Below are positions 37,373 to 45,592 of a stretch of 64,000 bases of DNA, in pieces (positions within the stretch are counted from its first letter, which is position 1; each line of letters begins with the position of its first letter). The notes beneath the pieces were generated by a model that made no database searches, had not been told where the DNA came from, and was given only the letters and a program-made list of their open reading frames with translations. This stretch comes from Scatosoma sp045124465 (GTDB taxonomy: Bacteria; Bacillota; Clostridia; Christensenellales; Borkfalkiaceae), in NCBI GenBank assembly GCA_045124465.1, contig JBGVLV010000019.1:6801-70800 (forward strand), written 5' to 3'. The position numbers were made by a program, and so were the translations under genes.

Positions 37373-39049
37373 ATGAAATTGACAGGCGCACAGATCTTAA
37401 TAAGGACCCTCATCGAACAGGGCGTGACCGACGTGTTCGGCTATCCCGGAGGGCAGGTCATCAACATTTACGACGCGCTGTACGAATATAAAGACAAGAT
37501 AAACCACGTATTGACGGCGCACGAACAGGGCGCGTCGCACGCGGCGGACGGATATTCCCGCGCGACGGGCAAGGTCGGCGTATGTATCGCCACGAGCGGT
37601 CCGGGCGCGACCAACCTCGTCACGGGTATCGCGACGGCTATGCTCGACTCCATTCCCCTCGTCGCGATCACGGGTAACGTGCCTTGCTCGCTCATCGGCA
37701 AGGACAGTTTCCAGGAAGTCGACATTACGGGCGTTACCCTGCCCATCACCAAACACAACTATTTCGTTACCAAGATAGAGGAGCTTGCGGATATTTTGCG
37801 CGAGGCGTTCCTCATCGCGAAGTCGGGCAGACCCGGTCCCGTACTCGTCGATATTCCCAAGAACGTGCAACAGGCGACCTATGAATACGAGGAAAAGCCC
37901 GTCGTGGAGAAAATGCCTTTGCCCAAGGTGAAAGAAGAACTCATCGAGCAGGCGGCGGCGCTCGTCAACGGCGCGAAACGCCCGTATATCTATATCGGCG
38001 GCGGCGCGGCGGGACTCGGCATGGGCAAAGAGATCGTCGAGTTCGCGAATAAGATCGACGCGGTCGTCGGCTGTTCGTTTATGGGCCTTTCGGCGATCCC
38101 GAACGACAGCGAACGTTTCCTCGGTATGCAGGGTATGCACGGACATTACGCGTCCTCGATGGCGCAGAACGAATCCGACCTTATCCTTGCCGTCGGCGTG
38201 CGGTTCTCCGACCGCGCGACGGGCAATATCGCGAAGTTTGCGAAAAAGAGCAAGATCGTTCAACTCGACCCCGATTGCGCGGAGATCAACAAGAACGTGC
38301 GCGTAGACCTCGGTCTGGTCGGCGACGTGGAGGACGCGTTCAAGCGTATCGCGGAAAAGTGCGCGCCCAAGAGCAACCCCGAATGGATAGACCAAGTACG
38401 AAAGCTCAAAGCGGAGGAGAACGCGTTCGAGGACGAGATCGCGGCGGAGAACAAAGCCTCGCTCACGCCCAAACAGGTGTTCGAGATCATCAACGCCGAC
38501 AAACCCGCAAAGACCATCATCGCGACCGACGTCGGTCAGCACCAAATGTGGGCGGCGCAATACGCGACCTTCGACGGTCCCCGTCGGTTCGTATCGAGCG
38601 GCGGTCTGGGAACGATGGGATTCGGGCTTGGCGCGGCGATGGGCGCGTACGTAGCGACCAAAGATCCCGTAGTGTTGATCACGGGCGACGGAAGTTTCGG
38701 TATGAACCTCAACGAGCTGGCGACCGCCGTGACCTATAAACTGCCCGTCGTCATCGTACTGATGAACAACGGCGTGTTGGGTATGGTAAGACAATGGCAG
38801 ACGTTGTTCTTCGGGAAACGGTATTCGAACACGGTACTCGACAGAAAGACGGATTTCGTCGCGCTCGCCAAAGCGTTCGGCGCGGAAGGGTATCTTGCGG
38901 AAACGCCCGTAGAGTTCAGGCAGGCGTTCGACAAAGCGTTGACCTCAGGCAGACCCGTGGTCATCGATACGCGTATCGACAAGGACGAATTCGTATTGCC
39001 GATGTTGCCGCCCGGCGGAGCCATCGACGACATTATCACAAAAGTTTAG
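37373..39049 (+). CDS. ilvB: Acetolactate synthase, large catalytic subunit
   Basis: A 558-residue thiamine-diphosphate enzyme that makes 2-acetolactate from two pyruvates or 2-aceto-2-hydroxybutanoate from pyruvate and 2-oxobutanoate. Domain order is the N-terminal pyrimidine-binding domain with FGYPGGQVINIYDAL and the catalytic glutamate in AHEQGA (about residue 50), the central domain, and the C-terminal ThDP-binding domain with GDGSFGMNLNELATA...NNGVLGMVRQWQ. Normal length. Shine-Dalgarno AAAGGAGAG. The partner small subunit IlvN follows, but unusually it is separated by about 370 bp holding a tandem repeat array instead of the usual few bases. Confidence 0.96.
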   Translation: MKLTGAQILIRTLIEQGVTDVFGYPGGQVINIYDALYEYKDKINHVLTAHEQGASHAADGYSRATGKVGVCIATSGPGATNLVTGIATAMLDSIPLVAITGNVPCSLIGKDSFQEVDITGVTLPITKHNYFVTKIEELADILREAFLIAKSGRPGPVLVDIPKNVQQATYEYEEKPVVEKMPLPKVKEELIEQAAALVNGAKRPYIYIGGGAAGLGMGKEIVEFANKIDAVVGCSFMGLSAIPNDSERFLGMQGMHGHYASSMAQNESDLILAVGVRFSDRATGNIAKFAKKSKIVQLDPDCAEINKNVRVDLGLVGDVEDAFKRIAEKCAPKSNPEWIDQVRKLKAEENAFEDEIAAENKASLTPKQVFEIINADKPAKTIIATDVGQHQMWAAQYATFDGPRRFVSSGGLGTMGFGLGAAMGAYVATKDPVVLITGDGSFGMNLNELATAVTYKLPVVIVLMNNGVLGMVRQWQTLFFGKRYSNTVLDRKTDFVALAKAFGAEGYLAETPVEFRQAFDKALTSGRPVVIDTRIDKDEFVLPMLPPGGAIDDIITKV

Positions 39050-39123
39050 AACGCTTTATATACGTCGCAATACTTCGTCGAACTTGCGTTTTCCCTCGGT
39101 CACGTACGCACAAGTACGCTCCC

Positions 39124-39380
39124 GTCGGAAAATCCGCGTTCTCCTCGTCTTACTCGTATCTAAGCCTTTCGACGAGTGGCGTACTGGATCGAACTTCGAC
39201 GAGTGGCGTACTGGATCGAACTTCGACGAGTGGCGTACTGTATCTAAATTCGACGAGTGAGCGGGAATCTCGCGTCGGGAAATCCGCGTTCTCCTCGTCT
39301 TGCTCGTATCTAAACCGTTCGACGGGCGGCGTACTGTATCTAAATTCGACGAGTGGCGTACTGTATCTAAATTCGACGGG
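39124..39380. repeat. Composite tandem repeat array between ilvB and ilvN
   Basis: Five full 27-bp units start with TTCGACGAGTGGCGTACTG and end ATC(G/T)AA(A/C): 39168-39194, 39195-39221, 39222-39248, 39318-39344 and 39345-39371, plus partial units at 39249 and 39372. Each block follows the same 44-bp prefix (39124-39167 and 39274-39317, containing AATCCGCGTTCTCCTCGTCT), giving a 150-bp higher-order period. Units differ at only a few positions. Ends of the units form TTCGA/TCGAA inverted repeats. The rest of the 369-bp gap (39050-39123) shows only a related inverted motif. Confidence 0.95.
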
Positions 39381-39418
39381 AAATCATCTCATTCAATCTG
39401 AAACAAGGAGAAAAAAAT

Positions 39419-39919
39419 ATGGAAAACAAAAAATTCGTAATAGCCGTGTACGTAGAGAACAAGGCGGGCGTTCTGACGAGAGTGACGGGTATGTTCACGC
39501 GGCGCGGGTTCAATATCGATACGCTCACCGTGGGCGAAACGGAGCGCAGCGAATATTCCCGTATCACCATTTGTATGAGCGGCGACGCGTACGTAAAAGA
39601 ACAGCTCGTCAACCAGCTCCGTAAGCTTATGGTCGTGAAGAAAGTGGAAGTACTCGAAGACGAACCGATCAAGCGGGAGCTTATGCTCATCAAGGTGCAG
39701 AACAGATCGGAGAACAGGAGCGATATTATGACGGCGGTGGACGTGTTCCGCGCGAGCGTCATCGATTATTCGCCCGAAGGAATGTGTATCGAGGTGACGG
39801 GCAACCCCTCCAAGATCGACGCGTTCGTAAAACTTATGCAACCGTTCGGTATTCTCGAAATGTGCCGTACGGGTATCGTGGCTTTGGATAGAGGCGTAAC
39901 GACGCTCTTTTCGAAATAA
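39419..39919 (+). CDS. ilvN: Acetolactate synthase, small regulatory subunit
   Basis: A 166-residue protein binding IlvB, raising its activity and giving feedback inhibition by valine or other branched-chain amino acids. The N-terminal ACT domain shows VYVENKAGVLTRVTGMFTRR, where the conserved turn binds the effector, followed by ITICMSGD; the C-terminal ALS_ss_C domain shows ENRSDIMTAVDVFRA and IEVTGNPSKIDAF. Typical length for the family. Shine-Dalgarno AAGGAG. The gene is intact in spite of the repeat array directly upstream (its last partial unit ends about 38 bp before the start codon). Confidence 0.95.
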   Translation: MENKKFVIAVYVENKAGVLTRVTGMFTRRGFNIDTLTVGETERSEYSRITICMSGDAYVKEQLVNQLRKLMVVKKVEVLEDEPIKRELMLIKVQNRSENRSDIMTAVDVFRASVIDYSPEGMCIEVTGNPSKIDAFVKLMQPFGILEMCRTGIVALDRGVTTLFSK

Positions 39920-39950
39920 AAAATAATTTAAAAAGGACAGGAATAAAATT

Positions 39951-40970
39951 ATGGCAAACAGGATCTTCTATCAACAGGATTGCGATCTCAACAAACTCAA
40001 CGGCAAAACGGTGGCGATCATCGGCTACGGCTCGCAGGGTCACGCGCACGCGCTCAACCTCAAAGACTCGGGCGTAAAAGTCATCGTCGGTCTTTACAAG
40101 GGCAGCAAGAGCTGGGAAAAAGCGGAAAAGCAAGGTCTGCAAGTTATGACCGCGGCGGAGGCTGCGAAGGCGGCGGATCTGATCATGATCCTCATCAACG
40201 ACGAAAAACAGGCGAAACTTTATAAAGAAAGTATCGAACCCAACCTCACCGAGGGCAAAACGCTTGCGTTCGCGCACGGGTTCAATATCCACTTCGGCTG
40301 TATCAAACCTCCCAAGAACGTGAACGTCATCATGGTCGCGCCCAAAGGCCCCGGTCATACGGTACGCAGCGAATATCAGGTCGGAAAAGGCGTTCCTTGC
40401 CTGATCGCGGTGGAACAGGACGCGACGGGCGACGCGCTCGAAATCGGTCTTGCATATGCGCTCGGTATCGGCGGCGCGCGCGCGGGCGTTCTGGAAACGA
40501 CCTTCCGCACCGAAACGGAAACCGACTTGTTCGGCGAACAGGCGGTGCTTTGCGGCGGCGTTTGCGCGCTTATGCAGGCGGGATTCGAAACGCTCGTCGA
40601 GGCGGGTTACGATCCCCGTAACGCGTACTTCGAATGTATCCACGAGATGAAACTCATCGTAGACCTCATCTATCAGAGCGGATTCGAGGGCATGCGCTAC
40701 TCCATCTCCAACACGGCGGAATACGGCGACTATATCACCGGACCGAAGATCATCACGGAAGAAACGAAGAAAGCGATGAAGAAAGTCCTTTCGGATATTC
40801 AAGACGGTACGTTCGCGAAAGACTTCCTGCTCGATATGTCCGACGCGGGCAGTCAGGTACATTTCAACGCGATGAGAAAGAAGGCGGCGGAGCATCCCTC
40901 CGAAGTCGTCGGCAACGAGATCAGAAAGCTGTACAGCTGGGCTGACGAAGAAAAATTTATCAATAACTGA
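39951..40970 (+). CDS. ilvC: Ketol-acid reductoisomerase
   Basis: A 339-residue class I (short) enzyme that isomerises and reduces acetolactate or acetohydroxybutyrate to the dihydroxy acids of valine/leucine and isoleucine synthesis. The N-terminal Rossmann domain has GYGSQGHAHALNLKDSG; the following loop GLYKGSKSWEKA carries serines of the kind that usually bind the NADPH 2'-phosphate, so NADPH is expected. The C-terminal knotted domain has ETETDLFGEQAVLCGG and CIHEMKLIVDLIYQ with the Mg-binding acidic residues. Start ATG behind AAAAAGGACAGG, 31 bp after ilvN. Confidence 0.97.
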   Translation: MANRIFYQQDCDLNKLNGKTVAIIGYGSQGHAHALNLKDSGVKVIVGLYKGSKSWEKAEKQGLQVMTAAEAAKAADLIMILINDEKQAKLYKESIEPNLTEGKTLAFAHGFNIHFGCIKPPKNVNVIMVAPKGPGHTVRSEYQVGKGVPCLIAVEQDATGDALEIGLAYALGIGGARAGVLETTFRTETETDLFGEQAVLCGGVCALMQAGFETLVEAGYDPRNAYFECIHEMKLIVDLIYQSGFEGMRYSISNTAEYGDYITGPKIITEETKKAMKKVLSDIQDGTFAKDFLLDMSDAGSQVHFNAMRKKAAEHPSEVVGNEIRKLYSWADEEKFINN

Positions 40971-40988
40971 GAAAAAACGGTATTTCGT

Positions 40989-41026
40989 GCGCGCGGCGGC
41001 GGGGCTTTCCGCCGCCGAGGGCGCGC
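40989..41026. other. GC-rich stem-loop between ilvC and ilvD
   Basis: GGCGGCGG (40995-41002) pairs with CCGCCGCC (41009-41016), and GCGCGC (40989-40994) pairs with GCGCGC (41021-41026) across a GAGG bulge; the downstream sequence is GTTTGTTTG. It could be a leaky internal terminator or an mRNA-processing/stability element within the operon. Confidence 0.7.
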
Positions 41027-41050
41027 GTTTGTTTGCAAGGTGAAAGGACT

Positions 41051-42709
41051 ATGATCAAAGATACGATTGTCAACGGATTTCAGAACGCGCCGCATAGATC
41101 GCTCTATCACGCGTTGGGACTGACGGAAGAGGAACAGGCTCGCCCGCTTATCGGCGTCGTCTGTTCGTATAACGAGATCGTGCCGGGACATATGAATCTC
41201 GACAAGATCGCGCAAGCGGTAAAACTCGGCGTGGCGATGGCGGGCGGTACGCCCATCATGTTCCCCGCGATCACCGTTTGCGACGGTATCGCCATGGGGC
41301 ATACGGGTATGAAATATTCCCTCGTCACCCGCGATCTTATCGCCGACTCCACGGAGGCGATGGTGCGGGCGCACGGGTTCGACGGGTTGGTGATGATCCC
41401 CAACTGCGACAAGAACGTTCCCGGACTTTTGATGGCGGCGGCAAGACTGAATATCCCCACCGTATTCGTCAGCGGCGGACCTATGCTCGCGGGCAGAGTG
41501 GGCGGCAAGAAACGTTCCCTTTCGAGTATGTTCGAGGCGGTCGGCGCGTACACGGCGGGCAAGATCGACGAGGCGGGCTTGACCGAATTCGAAAAGAAGG
41601 TCTGCCCCACCTGCGGTTCGTGTTCGGGTATGTACACCGCGAATTCGATGAACTGTCTGACCGAGGTACTCGGTATGGGCTTGCAGGGCAACGGCACGAT
41701 CCCCGCGGTATATTCCGCGCGTATCGAGCTTGCCAAGCACGCGGGTATGCAGGTGATGGAGCTTATCAAGAAGAATATCCGTCCCCGCGATATTATGACG
41801 GCGGCGGCGATCAGAAACGCAGTCACCGCGGACATGGCGCTCGGCTGTTCGACGAACAGTATGTTGCATTTGCCCGCGATCGCGAACGAGTGCGGCGTGC
41901 CTTTCGATCTCGACGAGGTGAACAGGATCAGCGAAAAGACCCCCAACCTTTGCCACCTTGCGCCCGCAGGTCCTACGTATATGGAAGATCTCAACGAGGC
42001 GGGCGGCGTGTACGCCGTTTTGAAAGAACTCGACAAACTCGGTCTGCTCGATACGGGCGTGATGACCTGCACGGGCAAGACGTTGGGCGAGAATATCGCG
42101 GCGGCGCAGAACACGGACGAAACGGTCATTCGTACGCCCGAAAACCCGTTTGGCAAAACGGGCGGTATCGCGGTGCTTAAAGGCAATCTCGCGCCCGACG
42201 GGTGCGTGGTCAAGCGGGCGGCGGTCGCGCCGGAAATGCTAGTGCACGAAGGTCCCGCCAAAGTCTACGAGAGCGAGGAAGAGGCGATCGCCGCGATCTA
42301 CGCGGGCAAGATCGTCAAGGGCGACGTAGTCGTGATCCGTTACGAAGGACCTTCGGGCGGACCGGGTATGCGCGAAATGCTTTCGCCGACCTCCGCGATC
42401 GCGGGTATGGGGCTTGACAAGGACGTGGCGCTCATCACCGACGGTCGGTTCTCGGGCGCGACGCGCGGGGCGTCGATCGGTCACGTTTCCCCCGAGGCGG
42501 TATCGGGCGGCGCGATCGCGTACGTAAAGGACGGAGATATTATTTCCATCGATATACCGAATTACAGCATTACCCTGCATGTGTCCGACGAAGAGCTTGC
42601 AAAGCGCAAGAAAGAAATGCCCATAAAGCGCAAGGAAGTGAGCGGGTATTTGAAGAGATACGCGGCGCAGGTAAGCTCCGCGGACAAAGGCGCGATCATC
42701 AATAAGTAA
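41051..42709 (+). CDS. ilvD: Dihydroxy-acid dehydratase
   Basis: A 552-residue iron-sulfur enzyme dehydrating 2,3-dihydroxy acids to the keto acids of valine and isoleucine. Cluster and Mg ligands appear in PNCDKNVPGLLM near residue 118 and CPTCGSCSGMYTANSMNCLTE near 186, the IlvD/Edd family signatures. The C-terminal half contains TDGRFSGATRGASIGHVSPEA. Full length. The start is the ATG at 41051 with Shine-Dalgarno GAAAGGA; a TTG 18 bp upstream is in frame but unlikely. It precedes leuC by 18 bp. Confidence 0.96.
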   Translation: MIKDTIVNGFQNAPHRSLYHALGLTEEEQARPLIGVVCSYNEIVPGHMNLDKIAQAVKLGVAMAGGTPIMFPAITVCDGIAMGHTGMKYSLVTRDLIADSTEAMVRAHGFDGLVMIPNCDKNVPGLLMAAARLNIPTVFVSGGPMLAGRVGGKKRSLSSMFEAVGAYTAGKIDEAGLTEFEKKVCPTCGSCSGMYTANSMNCLTEVLGMGLQGNGTIPAVYSARIELAKHAGMQVMELIKKNIRPRDIMTAAAIRNAVTADMALGCSTNSMLHLPAIANECGVPFDLDEVNRISEKTPNLCHLAPAGPTYMEDLNEAGGVYAVLKELDKLGLLDTGVMTCTGKTLGENIAAAQNTDETVIRTPENPFGKTGGIAVLKGNLAPDGCVVKRAAVAPEMLVHEGPAKVYESEEEAIAAIYAGKIVKGDVVVIRYEGPSGGPGMREMLSPTSAIAGMGLDKDVALITDGRFSGATRGASIGHVSPEAVSGGAIAYVKDGDIISIDIPNYSITLHVSDEELAKRKKEMPIKRKEVSGYLKRYAAQVSSADKGAIINK

Positions 42710-42727
42710 AAAAGGAACGGCAAAACT

Positions 42728-43987
42728 ATGTCAATGACAATGACGCAAAAAATTCTCGCGGCGCACGCGGGACTGGAAAAGGTCGAGGCGGGTCAGCTCA
42801 TCTTGGTGAACGTGGATCGGGTACTCGGCAACGATATCACTTCGCCCGTAGCCATTCGCGAGTTCGACCGTATCGGCGCGAAGGACGTTTTCGACAAAGA
42901 AAAGGTGACGATGGTCATGGACCATTTCGCGCCCAACAAGGACATCAAGGCGGCGGTGCAATGCAAAATGTGCCGCGACTTTTGCGACAAATACGAAGTG
43001 ACCAACTTCTACGACGTGGGCAGAATGGGTATCGAACACGCTCTGCTCCCCGAAAAGGGCTTGGTCGTACCCGGGGACGTCGTCATCGGCGCGGACTCGC
43101 ACACCTGCACCTACGGTGCGCTCGGCGCGTTCTCGACGGGCGTGGGTTCGACGGATATGGCTTGCGGTATGGCGACGGGCAAGGCTTGGTTCAAAGTGCC
43201 TTCCGCGATCAAATTCGTCTTGAAAGGAAAACTCAACAAATACGTGTCGGGCAAGGACGTCATCTTGCATATCATCGGCAAGATCGGTGTGGACGGCGCG
43301 TTGTATAAATCGATGGAATTCGTCGGCGAGGGCGTGCGATCGCTCACCGTATACGACCGTCTGACCATTTCGAATATGGCGATCGAGGCGGGCGCGAAGA
43401 ACGGTATTTTCGAGGTGGACGAACAGACGGAGGCGTACGTGAAAGAACGCTCCGACCGTCCGTTTACCGCCTACAAAGCGGACGAGGACGCGGTCTACGA
43501 CGAAACGTACGAGATCGACCTTGGCTCGATCCGTTCGACGGTCGCGTTCCCGCACCTGCCCGAAAACACGAAAACGTTCGACGAGATCGGCGATATTGCG
43601 ATCGATCAGGTCGTCATCGGTTCGTGTACCAACGGTCACTATAAAGACCTCGCGGAGGCGGCGGAGATCTTGAAGGGCAGAAAGGTGGCGAAACGCGTGC
43701 GCGCGATCGTCATTCCCGCTACGCAGGATATTTATCTCAAAGCGATGGAAAACGGGCTTTTGAAGATATTCATCGAGGCGGGCTGCGTCGTTTCCACGCC
43801 CACTTGCGGACCTTGTCTCGGCGGGTACATGGGTATCCTCGCGGCGGGTGAACGCGCGGTCGCGACGACGAACCGCAACTTCGTCGGGCGCATGGGCGAC
43901 GTGAAATCGGAAGTGTATCTTTCGTCGCCTGCGGTAGCGGCGGCGAGCGCGGTCGCGGGAAAGATCGCCGACCCGAACAAACTTTAA
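42728..43987 (+). CDS. leuC: 3-isopropylmalate dehydratase, large subunit
   Basis: A 419-residue aconitase-superfamily subunit which, with LeuD, isomerises 2-isopropylmalate to 3-isopropylmalate. The 4Fe-4S ligands are in IGSCTNGHYKDL near residue 299 and TCGPCLGGYMG near 360; GADSHTCTYGALGAFSTGVG near 121 is a substrate-site motif. The length is that of the shorter archaeal/clostridial LeuC type (about 420) rather than the 465-residue enterobacterial type. Shine-Dalgarno AAAGGAACGG. leuD follows after 15 bp. Confidence 0.96.
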   Translation: MSMTMTQKILAAHAGLEKVEAGQLILVNVDRVLGNDITSPVAIREFDRIGAKDVFDKEKVTMVMDHFAPNKDIKAAVQCKMCRDFCDKYEVTNFYDVGRMGIEHALLPEKGLVVPGDVVIGADSHTCTYGALGAFSTGVGSTDMACGMATGKAWFKVPSAIKFVLKGKLNKYVSGKDVILHIIGKIGVDGALYKSMEFVGEGVRSLTVYDRLTISNMAIEAGAKNGIFEVDEQTEAYVKERSDRPFTAYKADEDAVYDETYEIDLGSIRSTVAFPHLPENTKTFDEIGDIAIDQVVIGSCTNGHYKDLAEAAEILKGRKVAKRVRAIVIPATQDIYLKAMENGLLKIFIEAGCVVSTPTCGPCLGGYMGILAAGERAVATTNRNFVGRMGDVKSEVYLSSPAVAAASAVAGKIADPNKL

Positions 43988-44002
43988 AAAAGGAACAAAG
44001 GT

Positions 44003-44497
44003 ATGATTTTTAACGGAAAAGCCATCAAATACGGCGACAACGTAGACACGGACGTCATCATTCCCGCGCGGTATCTCAACACCATCGACAAAAAGGAGCT
44101 TGCCTCCCATTGTATGGAGGATATCGACAAGGAGTTCAAAAACAAGGTGCAGAGCGGGGATATTATGGTCGCGGGGAACAACTTCGGTTGCGGCTCGTCG
44201 CGCGAACACGCGCCCATCGCGATCAAGGAAAGCGGGATCTCCGTCGTCATCGCGAGAAGTTTCGCGCGTATCTTCTATCGGAACTCTATCAATATCGGTC
44301 TTGCCATCGTCGAATGTGACGAGGCGGTGGACGGTATCTCGGACGGGGATATCGTCGAGGCGAATTTGGACGAAGGCGTGATCGTCAACAAGACCACGGG
44401 CAAAACGTTCAAGACCCAGCCCTTCCCCGCGTTTATTCAGAAGATCATCGAGAACGGGGGGCTGGTGCAGTCTATCCAGAATGGAAACATAAAATAA
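44003..44497 (+). CDS. leuD: 3-isopropylmalate dehydratase, small subunit
   Basis: A 164-residue swivelling-domain subunit that completes the active site of LeuC. GNNFGCGSSREHAPIAIKES near residue 53 is the family signature with substrate-binding residues, and the N-terminal GDNVDTDVIIPARYL is typical of the short LeuD type that partners the 420-residue LeuC. Shine-Dalgarno AAAAAAGGAAC. leuB starts 5 bp after its stop codon. Confidence 0.96.
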   Translation: MIFNGKAIKYGDNVDTDVIIPARYLNTIDKKELASHCMEDIDKEFKNKVQSGDIMVAGNNFGCGSSREHAPIAIKESGISVVIARSFARIFYRNSINIGLAIVECDEAVDGISDGDIVEANLDEGVIVNKTTGKTFKTQPFPAFIQKIIENGGLVQSIQNGNIK

Positions 44498-44502
44498 AAG
44501 CT

Positions 44503-45573
44503 ATGAAAAATTATAAAATCGGATTATTACGCGGGGACGGTATCGGCCCCGAGATCGTGGACAGCGCGGTGCGCGTACTGAAAGCGGTCGGAGAAAAATA
44601 CGGGATAGGGTTTACGTTTACGCCCTATCTGATCGGCGGCGCGGCAATAGACGCTTGCGGCAAACCCCTGCCCGAAGAAACGGTGCGGGGCTGTCTTGCG
44701 AGCGACAGCGTTCTGCTCGGCGCGGTGGGCGGTCCGAAATGGGATACGCTGCCCGGCGAGTTGCGCCCCGAAAAGGCGCTCTTGGGTATTCGCGCGGCGA
44801 TGGGGCTGTTCACCAACCTCCGTCCCGCGAAACTTTATCCCGCGCTCAAAGGCGAATGTCCGCTCCGCGCGGATATCGTCGAAAACGGGTTCGATATTAT
44901 GATCGTCCGCGAACTGACGGGCGGTATCTATTTCGGCGAGCGGGGGTATCGCGAGGGCAAGTACGGCGAAGAGGCGTACGATACGGAGGCGTATAGCCGT
45001 ATGGAGATAGAACGTATCGCGCGCGTGGCGTTCGAAACGGCGAGAAAACGCCGTAAAAAGCTCACGAGTATCGACAAGGCGAACGTGCTCGAAACCTCCC
45101 GTCTTTGGAGAAAGGTCGTACACGAGATCGCGGCGGAATATCCCGACGTGGAAGTGAGCGATATGCTCGTGGATAACGCGGCGATGCAGCTCGTGCGGAA
45201 CCCCTCGCAATTCGACGTGATCGTGACGAGCAATATGTTCGGCGATATTCTCTCCGACGAGGCGTCGCAGATCACGGGTTCGATCGGTATGCTGCCGTCG
45301 GCGTCGCTGTCGGACAATACCCGCGGTTTGTACGAGCCTATCCACGGCTCCGCGCCCGATATTGCGGGACAGAACAAGGCGAACCCGATCGCGACCGTGC
45401 TTTCGGCGGCGATGATGCTCTTGTACGCGTTCGACGAGGTCGAGGCGTCGGAGGCGATCGTTTCGGCGGTGGACAAAGTTCTGAACGCGGGTTACCGTAC
45501 GGCGGACTTGTCGCGCGGCGGCGCGGCGCTGTCCACGGCGGAAATGACGGACAAGATCGTGGAAAATCTTTGA
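44503..45573 (+). CDS. leuB: 3-isopropylmalate dehydrogenase
   Basis: A 356-residue NAD- and metal-dependent beta-decarboxylating dehydrogenase that turns 3-isopropylmalate into 4-methyl-2-oxopentanoate. Motifs are LLRGDGIGPEIVDSAV at the N-terminus, RELTGGIYFGERG near residue 137, VDNAAMQLV near 224 and GLYEPIHGSAPDIAGQNKANP near 280 with the coenzyme- and metal-binding residues. Normal length. There is no clear Shine-Dalgarno sequence before the ATG; with only 5 bp after leuD, translation is probably coupled. Confidence 0.96.
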   Translation: MKNYKIGLLRGDGIGPEIVDSAVRVLKAVGEKYGIGFTFTPYLIGGAAIDACGKPLPEETVRGCLASDSVLLGAVGGPKWDTLPGELRPEKALLGIRAAMGLFTNLRPAKLYPALKGECPLRADIVENGFDIMIVRELTGGIYFGERGYREGKYGEEAYDTEAYSRMEIERIARVAFETARKRRKKLTSIDKANVLETSRLWRKVVHEIAAEYPDVEVSDMLVDNAAMQLVRNPSQFDVIVTSNMFGDILSDEASQITGSIGMLPSASLSDNTRGLYEPIHGSAPDIAGQNKANPIATVLSAAMMLLYAFDEVEASEAIVSAVDKVLNAGYRTADLSRGGAALSTAEMTDKIVENL

Positions 45574-45592
45574 AGGTGACGAGGCGAGCGGT

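Noticed and set aside
39168..39380. CRISPR array
   Set aside because: The 27-bp units are directly tandem with no unique spacers, and no cas gene is in the window.
38794..39624. A 276-codon frame running through the 27-bp repeat array, with the repeated peptide STSGVL
   Set aside because: It overlaps the ends of ilvB and ilvN in another frame and starts inside ilvB. The open frame through the array follows from the unit length being a multiple of three.
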